Source of the DNA: Podaxis mareebaensis
Lineage: Eukaryota > Basidiomycota > Agaricomycetes > Agaricales > Agaricaceae
NCBI GenBank assembly: GCA_018524725.1
Contig: JAEUWP010000219.1
Location: 1-64,000 of the forward strand
Length of the DNA: 64,000 nt
Direction of reading: 5' to 3'
Part shown: positions 27,801-41,100 of the stretch, in pieces
How the letters are laid out: every line of letters begins with the position of its first letter
How positions within the stretch are numbered: position 1 is the first letter of the stretch
Program-made: the position numbers and the translations under genes
Notes under the pieces: generated by a model
Told to the model about the DNA's origin: nothing
The model's input: only the letters and a program-made list of their open reading frames with translations
Database searches by the model: none

Positions 27801-28406
27801 GCTGTTGCTGATGTATTGGAAGTACCTATTGGATGGCAGGATTGGCTCCACACGCCTCTAACTTCTTCAAGTTCCTTTTCGTCTTGGTTCTATACAGCCT
27901 TGCTATGACCCTTTTCGTGAGTACCCAACTCGTCGGGCGTCACTACTCCACTAGACCTCCCTTTCCATAGAATTTCTTGCTTGGCACATTATTCCAAAAC
28001 GGCGGCATCGCTATATTGCTTTCAGCCCTGACAGCACTATATCAAATGACGTTTGCAGGATTCTTCGTGCATCTCAACGCTATACCTCCTGTGCTTCGAT
28101 GGTTGCAATGGTTGTGCCCACTCAAGTATACCCTTGAAGCACTTTCTGTCAATGAAGTTGATTCGGGGCTGTTGATCGAGGATAAGCTGCAGGGTGTGCC
28201 TGTCAGCATTTCTGCAAGTCTGATCATGAACTTGGTATGAATTTAAAACAACGTTCAGAGGAATCAGATGTTGACGTTCTTGGCAGCTCTTTGGGTTCGG
28301 TTCGAACAACTACTATCGCGACATTCTTGTCCTATTTGCATTTATCGCCGGATTTGGCCTTGGTGTGATAGGTGTCGTGTGGTTCAAAGTTCGTGAAAGG
28401 CGGTGA
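24899..28406 (+). CDS. ADP1: ABCG transporter with EGF-like ectodomain (Adp1-like)
   Basis: Eleven exons (24899-25324, 25376-26198, 26260-26661, 26722-26824, 26876-27313, 27364-27422, 27473-27543, 27597-27772, 27823-27916, 27971-28234, 28287-28406) give 991 residues. A signal peptide (1-19) is followed by a Cys-rich, EGF-like lumenal region with CSCPTGFGGETC and CSCQNGWTGTGC. A first TM segment (GGVIAGLAVVGGLVLLALLTLAW) leads into a cytosolic nucleotide-binding domain: Walker A GPSGAGKT, signature GISGGEMRRVSIG, Walker B ILILDEPTSGLD. A six-helix ABCG membrane domain forms the C-terminus. The order TM-NBD-TMD with an EGF ectodomain matches yeast Adp1 (YCR011C), a half-transporter whose substrate is not established. 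It probably acts as a dimer in the ER or plasma membrane. Confidence 0.93.
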
Positions 28407-28656
28407 TTTTCCCTTGTTTGTTGTTCGACATTGTGTATACTTATCATCTTGTATCTACATCTAATGTACTGGCCGTATTCAATTGACACTCCTTTCTTCT
28501 CAGGCCGCAGTTTGCTTTCAGCGAGAAGCCATTGACGTGTAATCCAAACAAAGCCAAATATGACGTTGACGGCAATGGAAGCCGAATAGTCTATTGCTTG
28601 CTGAACATTGACTTCATCCTACACCTCCTTTTATACTATCTGCCTGGCCTGCAGAT

Positions 28657-31353
28657 ATGCTACCTCTACTAGTTGCACGATGGAAGGTTCTGCTATGTTC
28701 ATGTATCATAACGACGAGTCTATCTTTGCCTGGGGCAGCGTTATGGCCATTCCCTAAGAAACGCTTTACGGGAACAGCGTTGGTGGACGCTGGGACACTT
28801 GGGTTAACGGGGGATAGGAGGGTGGTTGCATTTGGGGACTTCAATGGAGACCAATTGTGCGCTTTTCATAATTTGTCCAATAGGGCCAGCTCATCGACGG
28901 TTCTGGATCTGAATAGTCTGGACGTGTTGTCGCTTGCTTCAGATCAACAAACGCTTTCGGTTCATTACTGGAGTCATGGTGTGCAGAATACTCAGTGCTG
29001 TGGGTCGGAATAGGTCTGATTTTCTGTAGAGAACTTCGTATTCCAGGAGGGTGATCATTTCAAACATCCCTCCAAAGTCCTTAATGTCGTCCCTGGCGAC
29101 TTTACGCGTTCAGGGAAACTCGATATACTCGTGATGAGTGAAGGCCGTACTAAAAACGAAGTTGACATGTATGTCTATCCATCGGTACCCAGAGACGGAT
29201 TTGGTGAGCAGCTCATACCAAGCCTCCTCGTATGGCTTGGCTAATCATGCCGTCAAGATACTGCGCACCCGATAACCGTCCAGTCATCAACGCCGGCGCA
29301 ACCTATACCCTTAGATGTTGATGGAGACCTAAGGATTGATCTACTCGGGTTGATAAATGATGGTGACAGTCAGCTTCGGGTGTGGCAGAACGTCTGGAAT
29401 TCATCAAGAACAGATTCACCTTTGTTTGAAGTGTAAGTGGTTGATGTTTGGCTTATGACCCAGTTGTTGATTCCCTGAACAGGCAGGACTCGCATTTCAA
29501 GGGATCTCAATGCAAGATTGCAAACCCACACAGCAACGCCATAGTGGACCTGAACGGTGATTGCTTAGCTGGTGGGTACTTGGCTATCTACGAGAGCATA
29601 TGTTAAGTGTATGCTTTCAGATGTTTTCCTTGTTTGCGACGAGGGACGCGGGGAAAAATCCTATCAAATCTGGCTGAACAAGAAATCGCAAGGGTTCATC
29701 TTAGCCACGCGAGGCACTTTACCAACTGGCACGCAAAGTATCTCTTTCGCCGATATTGGTAGGTTCGGTAAGCTAGCTCCCCTATCCTCCCTAACAATAT
29801 CAAAGACAGGGACGGAACCATCGACATGATTTTCACAACATGTAGAAGCGTATCCTCGAATGGTGTAGGCTCAGACTGCTACGTCAACATCGCATACAAC
29901 CAACAGCTTGGCCTATGTACATCTACCACCGACTCTGGGATCAAAAACGGCATCCGGGTGTGCAGGCCTCCTAATGATCTCTGCACAGCAGATGACGAAT
30001 TCAAATTCGATCTTCGAGACAGCCCAGACAATGAGGTGCGTCCACATCCACTAAGACTTGTGCGGCTCACATGCACATTGATTCATCCTTAGGCTTTCGT
30101 CCGCTTCCCCATCTCATCTCTTTTCTCTGACCACGCATCACTCCTCGTGACAGATACCACTTATGATCCGCCCATTCCTGTTTCTCTACGTCTCGGAGAT
30201 GCAAATCTAGATGGTTTCCCCGATTTTTTGACGATAATTGCCTCAGGCAATGATCGGACACCCCATTTCGTTTATTCTGTGCGTTGTGCACCGGGTGTTA
30301 CGGGTTGTAAATCCGACGGGAGTGGGAGAAGGGGGTGGATGGTTGCGGATGCCGGAACGAAGGCATTGCAGCGTGTGAAGGACGCCAGGGGAATATCATT
30401 TTTGGATATGGATGAGGATGTGAGTGAATTATGCGCGAATTACGCCCGTGGATGCTCGTGAGTTCGCTAAGTCTCCGGTTGTAGGGCACCCTTGATATCC
30501 TAGTGCAACGGACCGGTTCGCAAGACGGTAGCAAGATCTTGTTCGTGCAGAACAACTTTTACTATGATGCCTTCTTCCTCAAGGCGATTGGTGCGTTTTG
30601 GCTTCGCGGACCGGATTGTTGCATCCAGGAACTGATGGAAGCTCGTTTTTAGTCTTGAATGGCGCTTGCAACAACGGATGGTGCTACTCGACTAATGGTT
30701 CCGAACGCTATCACGTACGCCTTTCTCCTCTACAATTGGTGTTTGTCGCTCATGGATTCGCTTCTCAGCCATTCGGCGTCAGCTATTCAGGCGCATCATA
30801 CAAGTATACAGTGTTCGATACATCAGGACACCGTTCAGCTGCTCAAGGTACGTTACCCCTTCCCATCCAAGTTTTTTTTCCACCTAATGCTTCCTGGTTC
30901 CCCGATAGTTGGCCAACTCCCACAAACATCCTACCATGCCCTCCAAACACCCTACTCTTTCTTCGGCTTAGGGCGGACAAATAACTATATTGAGAATCTC
31001 TTCGTCGGGACAACCCTTCATGCGCCAGGACATTACATCAATATGGAGGGTGTGATACCGAACTCTCGCGTTGTCATCCTCCCGCCGCCGGACGGTAGCG
31101 GGGAGGACGGGGAAGGATGGAAGCGAGAGCTGTTTTTGAGACCTGGGGAGTGGATTCCCTGGGTTACAGTTACATGTATTGTTGGGATGGTGATACTGGC
31201 GATTATTGTATTTGTCCTGCATTTGAATGAGAAAGTGGGTCCTATCTGTATTTGTGGTTTTCGTGTATTGTATACTAACGAGAATGTCTGTAGAGGGAAG
31301 ATGAGTTGGAAAGGAGACGGGCATCACATCACATCAACTTTGATGCTCTATAG
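28657..31353 (+). CDS. ITFG1/TIP/Linkin-like FG-GAP membrane protein
   Basis: Thirteen exons (28657-28856, 28917-28978, 29030-29203, 29258-29432, 29483-29571, 29621-29758, 29806-30035, 30093-30419, 30485-30590, 30653-30714, 30769-30847, 30909-31234, 31294-31353) give 675 residues. An N-terminal hydrophobic stretch acts as signal. A chain of FG-GAP/VCBS-like blades follows, each with a calcium-loop motif (GDFNGDQFLDVL, DVDGDLRIDLL, DLNGDCLADVFL, DIDRDGTIDMIF, GDANLDGFPDFL). A late TM helix (WVTVTCIVGMVILAIIVFVLHL) leads to a short charged tail ending in HHINFDAL, close to the animal C-terminus FHFDAM. Animal ITFG1 (Linkin/TIP) is a type I membrane protein with an extracellular integrin-like propeller. 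Its fungal role is not known. The gene follows the ABC transporter by 250 bp on the same strand. Confidence 0.88.
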
Positions 31354-31584
31354 TCTTCAAGATGCCGTTGGCTTTGGTTTCGTGCTCTACACTCTTCTTG
31401 CATGCATGGTTGTATTGTATATGCATAATTTAGTTATACTTTGATTCACCGATGCACATCATTGTTTTATCCAGTTACTCAATAACCATTTTTGCTTTCG
31501 AAAAGAAAGTCCCAACATCACACAAAATATATCATATACACAAGTCCATGAATCTTCTTCCGTTCACTCCCCCAACTCCAGCCT

Positions 31585-33515
31585 TTATTGACTAGGTACA
31601 GGCGGTACCGGCCTCTTCTCCTTCTCACTCTGTAACCTTCCCTTGACAAAACTCATCCCTGCTCTCCTTAACAACGCCCTCCTCCCTATTCCACTCATAT
31701 CAACATACACCAGCCCAACATTCCGCGCCGTCCCAGCCATCAACAACGAACTCTCCCCAGCCTCCGGACCATACTTGTGGTGCATGACACGGCCAAAGTT
31801 GTCAGTACCGACGTCAAGGAGTTTGCGGGTTGAATCATCGATGGTGGAGAGAATCAGGTCGGCGGAGATGAGGATTCGGGAGGTCGTGGAGAGCTTGGGC
31901 TGAGGTGGTGATGATGAAGAGGTTGATGGGATTGGTTGTTGCTGAAATTGCGATTGCGGCTGTTGCGGTTGCGGTTGCGGTTGCGGTTGGAAGGCGCGTG
32001 GGGGGAGAGGTGGTGGTGGTTGAGGTGATCCTGGACTCGAACTCGGAGCAGAATTGGGATTGGAGCGAGGAGGGAGGGGAGGTTTGGAATCTGGGTTGTT
32101 CCATTGTCGAGGTGGGAATGCGGACGAAGTACCATGGTAAGGTCCAATGGTTGGCCCAGAGGCGGTAGCGTAGGGAGCAGCGGGAGGTGGTGGTGGTGAT
32201 AATGATGGAGAAGCAGAAGGAACAGGTGCAAGTGAACCATGTTGAGCTGGGGTATAACCCAGTCTGTTCTGCTTCGGTCTGGCACCCATAGCACGTCGGA
32301 TCATGTTGTCGATCGTTTTGACTGTTTTTGCACTGACTTTGACGGCTTGTCCAGAGACAGTGTGTACGGTTCGAAGGCCTTTGCGAGTGCGTTCGGAGGT
32401 AAGAAAGACGACTGCGCGTGGTGGGAGAGGTGGCGGTGTTGGACTAGCGTTTGCACCGCCAATAGGAGGTGAGGTTGTCTCTTTCTCATTCGTGGCGACC
32501 AAGTTGGGAGACGAGTGATGCGGCGAAGGGGAAGATTTCGAAATGTAGTAGTTGGATGCGGTCGTGATTGTCGTGACCAACAGATTGGTGGTGAACGAGA
32601 TCGCATGGCTATGTACGTGGAATGGAAGATGCAGGTTATAATTAGGATCGAGAAGTTCCATGATGATGGGATCGATGCAATGACAACATACCTGACAACT
32701 GTGGCAGACTTGGTGATCCAATCTCGTTGGTCAGGAGGCACGATCCGTGCAAATGCTTCCATGGCACTTGCATCTGATTCGCGTAGGCCTGCTTCGTCTG
32801 GCACTTCAATAACGACTGGGTCGTTCTCGTGCCCTCTTTGGTACATTACAGGGTCCTCCCGAATCCGGAAACGATCCTCGACTTGACCAATAACTTCGCC
32901 TGTGTCCTCGTTGATCATCACGAGGTGACCTCTGAGGTCTTTATCGTCGCTGACGTAGGATGGTGGAGGTTCATTTGGAACAGCACGGGCCCGGGACTGA
33001 GCCTGAGCCTGGGCAGAGGAGGAAGTCGGAGAGCGAAAGTCGATAGCATATTGCTCCAAGATGCCTTCAAATGTGCCCAGGTCCTCATGCAGGGGAGTTG
33101 ACTTGGCGTCTCCAGGTGGTGTTGGAACAGTGAGCATGATCTCGTTAGGATCGGTTGGTGTGCTATAGAATGTGTAAACCCTGGCAGTAGGAGTATCTGA
33201 ACGCTGGATAGTCCTTGCTGGATCTATGGGCATCTCGGACATGTTTAACCTGAGCACGAGATAGACATCGCGTTCTTCTGCACGGGAGGCCTCTGGAATG
33301 GGGACAGTGACACATTGGAGACCGAGAGGGCCCGATTCCGAGAAATCCTTGGATGAGAGAGTGCAATTAGGGAGACTGAGAAGGAGAAAGGCCTCAGGAG
33401 ACGCTTGCATGGCGAGAGTCAAGGGGGGTGTTGAATGAGATTGCTGTGGGGAAGAAGTATTTATTGGGAAGGGTACACCGCCTTGGACGACAATCTCGTC
33501 CACGTGAAATGACAT
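31585..33515 (-). CDS. Senescence/spartin-domain protein
   Basis: Two exons (33515-32692 and 32608-31585, 83-nt intron) give 615 residues. The N-terminal 200 residues contain a lipid-binding-like beta region, then a linker with PPPSYV. A helical hydrophobic part (TGEVIGQVEDR onward) leads to the plant-senescence/spartin domain. That domain is split by a long Pro/Gln-rich insert (residues about 400-500, including a (QP)n run from a GCGGTT hexamer repeat near 31960-31990). The C-terminal part (DVGTDNFGRVMHHKYGPEAG, then ARNVGLVYVDMSGIGRRALL) is the typical end of the domain. Related proteins in animals (spartin) and plants associate with lipid droplets and membranes and transfer or bind lipids. 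The fungal function is inferred only. Confidence 0.85.
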
Positions 33516-33531
33516 AATCGGTATCTACTGT

Positions 33532-34582
33532 CTACTGTGTCTTGGCCTTCACCGCTGCGCATACACCGCTCAGCCATCAATTCACAACCGGAAATCAAAT
33601 GACACTCACGTTTCACAGGTTTCTTCCACATGTTGAAGTTGACCACTGTCCGTGAAGCGAATAGTCCCGACAGAATGACCGCGCAAATCACTCGAGCAAC
33701 TTCCGGATCAACAGGCTCAATCCCCTTCCCTGTGGAGGCACCACCGAGGAACTCAACGATGAGGATATGCAAATCAGCCCAGAATGGCTGCGCATGCGTC
33801 AAAAAGGCATAGAGGCCCGTCAACGCAGGCGCACACCATAGATCGACTGTCGTCCATCCATATGCTTGCAGCTCCGGAGGAGTCTGTACTGCCATTGGAG
33901 TGGGGTTAAGGAGCGAGAACAGATTCGTGAAGAAGAATCCACCGTTGGCTGTGATCTACGTTATCATACACCTCGGTTACACCAGGGTTAATTTCTGTAG
34001 TAGTGACTTACCAATGAAGTGACTAGAAGAGTCCATGGAGAGGAGGCGATGATAGACGATTGGTTTTGTGTCACGGAGGGAGGAATGAGGTTGCACAAAA
34101 GGTAGGCTCGCGTGAATCCGTCAACAATCGATAACGGTAGTTCCGTCTCTCCTGTCAAAGGAGGCACAGAGGGTAGGTATTCCACAATTGCTTGGACAAC
34201 CGCATACAACGTCGGCACAGCACCAGAAACCATGAACGAAGGCGAAAGCCCCAAGAAAGGTGCTTTGAGATGTTCTTGAGTGGCCAGCACACGACGATGG
34301 GTCATAAGAGGTATGCTCACCAGTGATCGCCTCTCCTCCATAAACCACCAACAGCGTAGTAGCCAAAGCCTTCACAAATGACTTCTCTTCCAAGCCCGCC
34401 TTGCCTCTAGTCGACATATGCTTTGCTTGTAGCTGTTCCCTCACTTGCCGCAAGATGATACACAGCCGAAACGTGGCAATGACATCAAGCGCGCTGAGCC
34501 CGACACCGAACCAAGTGAACGGCGCAATAGGTATCAATGCATACCGAAAGACCTCGACGAGTGAGGAAACGAGGAGGGACAT
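33532..34582 (-). CDS. Multi-pass membrane protein of unknown function
   Basis: Four exons (34582-34321, 34262-34012, 33955-33610, 33554-33532) give 293 residues with about seven hydrophobic segments, including WFGVGLSALDVIATFRLCIIL, ALATTLLVVYGGEAIT and FMVSGAVPTLYAVVQAIVEYL. The tail is lysine-rich and short (KKPVKPVKAKTQ). I do not recognise the family with certainty. Length, a GG-containing third helix and a basic tail recall TRIC cation channels, but that is only a resemblance. The final 55-nt intron is inferred: if it is retained, the frame runs on into the next gene. The stop codon lies 16 bp before the start codon of the senescence-domain gene. Confidence 0.7.
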
Positions 34583-35179
34583 GGTGGAAGCCGTGAATGG
34601 GTCGTGAGTCGTGTAGAAGGTTTGCCGCAGGGAACAAGAGGGAGGATAAATGACTCCAGGCACCTCGGCTGAGGTAGCCTCATGGTTGATGGCGCCGTTC
34701 TTCGGAGAAATTCACACTCAAACCCTTCGGCTCCATAGCTCAATCTGTCTTTCGAGGATAGAGTAGTAGTTTCCTCTGGTTTTCATATAGCCTAAGTAGA
34801 CAAACCTCTGCCTCAAAACGAAATAGTCTCGTGCAAACTCGCATGGTCACCATCATTTTGGGTAGGGCTTCCGCGCTGACAAGAACCCGACAAGAAAAGA
34901 ACATGTCCATGAATATACCTAGAGGTCCGTCTACATCTTGACGTGTAGCACTCCACATGGGCGGTTGTCATCCGAACCTACATCACTGTCATGACTGAAT
35001 GAAGCAACGGACAGGTCCAATGGCCTAACCATGACAGGTGGAATAACTAACTGACAGTTGTGAAGATATGGAACGTGCAGCGTTATTTTGATTTTTTCAC
35101 AACTGGACTATGACAAAGTTCGTGTGGTGTTTGATATGCCTGGACATACCTCCCACTCATCAGACAACACACTGTTACC
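34583..35179. other. Divergent intergenic region, no gene recognised
   Basis: About 600 bp between two divergently read membrane-protein genes. A minus-strand open stretch at 34958-34740 has no recognisable product. The region presumably carries both promoters. Confidence 0.5.
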
Positions 35180-38100
35180 ATGCATCTCAGACTCATCCGC
35201 CTTCTCAATTTTCGTGCTCTTGTGCTCTCTTCTCTTGTGGCATGCATTCTCAGTGGATATCGTCTATATATTCCGTATACCTTCGAGCCACAGTTCACCA
35301 GCATCGATGATGATTCGGCACTATATTTTGTGGTACCATTCCTCTTCCCATTCCTAGTTTTTGTTCACCATGTTTCCAAGTCTGTCTCTGCATTTTCTAA
35401 ACCATGTTGCAAGCTGACAATTGCATTTAGAGTGGTGGTGACAGAATATTGGATAAATTTAACTGAGCTGGTATTCACTTTATTTGAGAGCATTATAGGT
35501 GATTACCCGATTTTTTTGGTTAAATCAAGTTGCTGAAATGCTGTTCTCAGGCCTTTATATCTTCACCAGTCTGCAGTTAATGAACCAGATTCTTTTGGAT
35601 GTCCCTGATGTCATGGCCTGGGGTCTGGTTGTATTGATTCTATTGATGCAGGTTACCCTGATGATATCATTCTTCATCCTTGCCTGGGATATTGGAATGA
35701 CCAGGGGAAAAATAATCCCAGAACCTTTTCATGTTCTTGGCAATCCCTATACCCACCATAAAACCTATCACTTTTGCCCAACTTTGTTGTTTGGCATATT
35801 CATGTTCAGAAAAAGATATAGGTGGAGTATTAATCTTCTCTACAAAGGAATTCTACTATCTCACCTTCACAATTCAACAGTATGGACCAAATAATAACCA
35901 GGATCATAGGGGGATTGTTTGTAGGCATCATCATGGTTTTCCTTTGTTGCATGGCTTTCAATATGATAGTTTACCAGCCACTTGCAAATCATGGAACAGT
36001 AGCTGTCCAGGATATTTCAGTTTCAAGTGTCAAGTGGTGTGGAACCTTGTTTTCACTCTCTAAAAGATGGATAGTCTATGTGGTAAGTATACTAACTATA
36101 TTACAACATTCCAAATTAAACACCCATATCAGGACAATAAAGTCTATCTTTATGGTAAACATTCTTTCCTCAGAGCCTTCCAGGTCTCAGTGTTTACTAG
36201 ATCAGAGCTATGACATCTTTCCAAGGTACTGTTTAACTAAACTTAGAAATGCTACAAGATTATCACTTCATCCCTTAGTTAGACCATGCAATGGCTCAAT
36301 AGGCAATTTCCCCTATGATGAAGTATACTTTGATTGTGGGACAGAAGAAATTGGTAGGTCTTCCTTCACACAACACATTTATGAATAACTCAATTGCTGC
36401 AAGCCCTAGATCTTATAGGAGATGGAATTTTGATTGTTGTTAGTTTCACAGATTTGACAACTCTAAGGCCTTTTTCAGGTAGTCAACCTACATTGTATTG
36501 AGTGACTCGGACCAGTGGGCGCATACAATGTAATGACTCAGATGGTCACAGTGGGCCTAGGCCTGGGGCAGCAAAAGCCCAGCTCCTCACCAAGTGGGAC
36601 CCCTGCCACTGGCTCAGCAGTGTACAATATCAGCAGTTCATGTATCTAGCATGCTGCCACTGGCTCCACAGTGCACAATGCCAGCACTGCATGGACCTCA
36701 GGGTGCCAGTGAAACTGAGAAGCAGTTAGAGTAGGCATTAGCATGGATCTACTGGGTCCTGGAATGATATGTGTACAATAACAAAATGAAATTGGCATCA
36801 GTATAATTGATCTGTACAGGTGCATCTGGTACAACCAGCAATGGTTCAGCAGACAGAACAGCACAGTTTCCAACTTGCACCAGATACAGAGGTATGGGGA
36901 ATTGCATGCTTCATTCATTTATCAAATTAAATGTACCAAAAGAAATGGGCATTATCAAATACTTCATACATTATTCTGTATTTTGTAAATAATCATCAGG
37001 CCCCAGGTATGCCTCAAAGTCTGCTGCAGTGTAGGGTTGTGGTGCTGGAGAGGTGCTGGAGGTGGCCGGAGTGTTTTCATTGTCTGACTCAAGCATAGCA
37101 AGCAATGCAGTATGAATGTCTGTGGGAGATATATCAGATTGGTTGCTGTCTGTGAATGGGAGTGTGAGTTTGGAAAAAGAGCAATGACTGGCACTAATAA
37201 ACTCACTGGCATCTGATTCGTTGCGACTTGCCCCTCCAGTGGAGTCATTTTCATCAGAGGACATGGCCAGCAACACCTGGTGAACACCAGTGGCAGATGG
37301 TGTGGACATGGCACTGGTGGAACTGGCACGGTCCGACAAGCTGCTGGAACTGGCAGGGGCTGATGAGGGGCTGGAGGTAGCTCAACCTGAAGAAGTGCTG
37401 GCTACAGCATTGATTGCGGCAAAAGTTAGCAGAGGAGATTGTGAGCCAGGTAAGGACTGGCTTCCAACTGAAGCCTGGAGAGCAGTGAGCATGGTAGAAG
37501 GCGAAATAGGAGAGTTTATGTCCGAGCCAATGCTTGCATGGTCACTGGGATGAGAGCTGGGCAGAAGGCCATGGCCACTGGCACCATGGGCTGCACTAGC
37601 AGGGATAGCAGTGCTGGCATCAAAAGGGAAAGGAGATGCTGATGGAGGGAACCAGCCAAGTGGAGATGTAGCATAATGACAAAGGGGTTGGAGATGAAAA
37701 TGCTTGGGAATATCAGAAGATGGAAGGTCTTGGAAATGAGGGGGATCTTGAAGGGGTGAATAAGGGGCTGGTGTGGCCTGTGTGGTCATGTTACCAACTG
37801 CAGATTCAGAATTTTGGCCAGAGAACCTCCCCCAAGGCAAAGAGCTGTCATAGCCTGTGTGGGGGAGTACATAGTTTCGGTCACCTGCCCTGATCATGTC
37901 TGCAAGATCTGCTTCCATGAGATCTATCCCCCAAGTCCACTTTAGTGCTGGGTGCTGAGACAAGTGATCCCACTCGGCTTTAGCATGTTCGTGGATGAAT
38001 GTTATAAGATCATGCTTGGACACCTTGTGACCTTTGCTGGGTTTTTGATTTGGGTGTTTGTTTGTGATAGGAGCTATTAGATAGCAAACACATAGTGAAT

Positions 38101-41100
38101 AAGAGTTTATCTTTGTAGATGTTAAGCACATGTTTATTTGTTAGTTAGATCCCTGCATTGGAGTATACCACACATTTCCTAATATGGCTACATATATATA
38201 GCCCTGTCCGACATCGCACCACCTCAGACTCATATTCAATGAGTACTGAGGTGAGCCCATTGTCTTCTCTGCTCATCTTCTCTGTGCTTACTTACTCCTT
38301 ATGTAGCATTCTCTTACAGGTAGCTACAACAATATACAGACTCGTATTCAACAAGTACTGAGCATTCTCTTACAGGTTATGGGCCCCACCCTTTAATTCA
38401 CCTATTCATTTCTTCCCCATTTTTCGAACCTTACTCCCACCCGCACTCCCTCAATATGTCTGCCCTTGGTGACCCCCTCTCCACTGTCCCAATGCTCGAA
38501 GAAAATGGGACAAACTGGCTCTTGTTCTCCCTCAAGTTCAAGTGAATGCTATGTGGCAAGCAACTGTGGGGCCATTTCAATGGCACCAAGCTATGACCTG
38601 TTCATGCAAGTGCTGTGAAACCCCCTACACCCTCTGGTCCACCTCCAAGCCCTGACACAGACTCCAAGGCAGCAGCTCAGACAGCCACACAGGCTTCGAC
38701 CTCATCATTGCCACAACCTGCCCCAGCAGCCTCTCAACCCCCAGTTGGTACTGAGGAGGAGATCGAGAAATGGGACCAGAACAAAGCAATAGCCTGAGCA
38801 CTACTGGTTCAATGGCTACCCAACATGGTCTTCCTCATCATGGAGCAGTTCGCAACATGCCACGAAGCTTGGGAAGCTTTGACCTGAGAATTCACACATC
38901 GAAGTGCTGTGAACAAAGTGGAGATGAAGGTCAGATTCTTCAATGCCAAGTGTCCAAAGGATGGTGATGTATGGGCTTTCCTAAATGATCTAAACTACAA
39001 GAGGACAGAGTTAATGAGTATGGGGATAATTATCAGTGATGAGGAACACATCAGCACAGTGCTAAAGGGATTACCCTACAACTTAGCTGTTTGGGCGTCA
39101 AACCAACTGTCTCAAGCCTCCCTACACCCACACCTAAACCATACCATACAACCCCTGCAGCTAGCCTGTATGGTAGCTGATGAATGGGATCAAATTCGGA
39201 TCCACTGAGCCAACCACTCACGAGCCAGCAATGCGAAGTTGAAGACAGAATCAGATGAGACCATGTCAGTGGAGGACATACCTAAAGGGAAGAAACCAAA
39301 GAAGGGGAAAGGCAAATGAAAAGGAAGCTGTTACGAATGTGGAGATCCAAACCATTGAAAGTGGGACTGTCCCAAGTGGAAGAAGAAGCAGGAGGAGAAG
39401 AAGACATCAAAGGGAGAGGAAGCAAATGCAGCAGATTCGACAGACTCTGATGAAGCATTCACAGTCTCCAAGGATGAAATCTTCCCAGTTTCCCCATTAT
39501 ATGAATTGGGACATGAAGTATTGGCTGCTGTCGCAAACACCAGCCCCAGTGGAGTCACCCACATTACCCTGTTCAACTCAGGGGCTGCCTGCCACATTTC
39601 CCCTTATCAAAGCACCTTCACAAATTTCGAGGAGATCCCTGCAAAAGTCCTCCAGGCAGCAAATCAGCAGAGTTTCAGTGCAATCGGGCAAGGTGACTTA
39701 CTTATTGAAGTCCCAAATGGCTCTGAAACCTCCCACATAACACTGTGAGATGTACTCTATGCCCCAGAAGTTGGCTACACCCTCGTGTCAGTTGGTCACC
39801 TGGATGAAGCTGGATACACCACCACTTTTGCTAATGGCAGATGCATCATCTGCGATAGATCTGGAGCCAGGCTAGCAGATATTCCTTGCTCAGACCAGGG
39901 AATGTACAAAATTGTTGATGTACCTGCTTCTGTGAATGCAGTCTCAGATTCCCTTACTGTTGATCAGCTGCACTGATGCCTCAGACACATCTCCCCTCGC
40001 AAAGCGAAATGCCTAATACAACAAGGGATGGTAACTGGCATCACATATGATCAAATGTCAATGGACCAATTTGACTGTCCATCGTGCATCTATGTGAAAG
40101 CCACCCGAAAACCTATAGCAAAGGAGCATAAAGGGGAGCAGGCAACAACCTTTGGCCAAGAGATCCACAGTGACATGTGGGGACTGGCACCAGTGGCAAC
40201 ACATCAAGGAAACCTATATTATGTCACCTTCACAGATGACTATTCCAGATACACCCACCTACAGCTGCTCAAACACAAATCAGACATATTCCCTGCATAC
40301 AAGGACTTTGAAGCATGGTGTGGCACCCAATTCGACACCAAAATCCATTGTCTCCACTCAGATCGAGGAGGGGAGTACACCGGCAAGCAATTTTGTCAAC
40401 ACTTGAAGTCCAAAGGCACAAAAATGAAACTCACTATCCACAACATGCCACAACACAATGGCATTGCTGAATGATGGAACCATTTCATTTTAGAGCATGT
40501 TCGCACCCTCCTCCATTCCAGTCAACTACCCCACTACCTATGGGGTGAGGCAGCCAACCATGCGATTTGGCTACTAAATCAGACCAGTACCAAGGCCTTA
40601 GACAGAAAGACCCCCTATGAGGTCCTCTACCACAAAAAACCAGACATGTCAGAAGTCTGAGAGTTTGGTGAGAGAGTCTGGGTGAGAGTCGAAGAAGGGG
40701 ACAAGCTGGGAGGAAGAGTATGAGAAGGCTGGTGGTTGGGATTTGACCCTGAAAGCAACGGCGTGTGCATCTGGTGGCCAGACACTCGGAAAGTGTCAGT
40801 TGAGCAAAACATCTATTACTCCAAGCAACCGACATACCTGTTTGATGGTAATCTTGAGGGGGAGGAAGACACACCCAGCGAGACTCCCATCTTCACTGAC
40901 AAACACCTGATCACATCAATTCCCACACCCATGCCTGTTTTGGAACTTGATCAACAAAATGATCAGTACCCACCAACCCCCACTTCCACTCCTGATAACC
41001 CACCACTCGAGAGGCCGCCACCTCGAAGATCTGAACGCACACTCAAGCTGAGCCTCAAAGCGTGCAAGAAACTAGAAGGAAAGGCTGTGACTGTGGTCAA

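Noticed and set aside
33532..34582. Naming the membrane protein a TRIC channel
   Set aside because: Only length, helix count and a basic tail agree; I saw no diagnostic motif, so it is left unnamed.
36480..36487. 8-bp target duplication of the KDZ element (TAGTCAAC / GTGGACTA)
   Set aside because: The flanks match at only about half of the positions in any register, so I do not claim a duplication.
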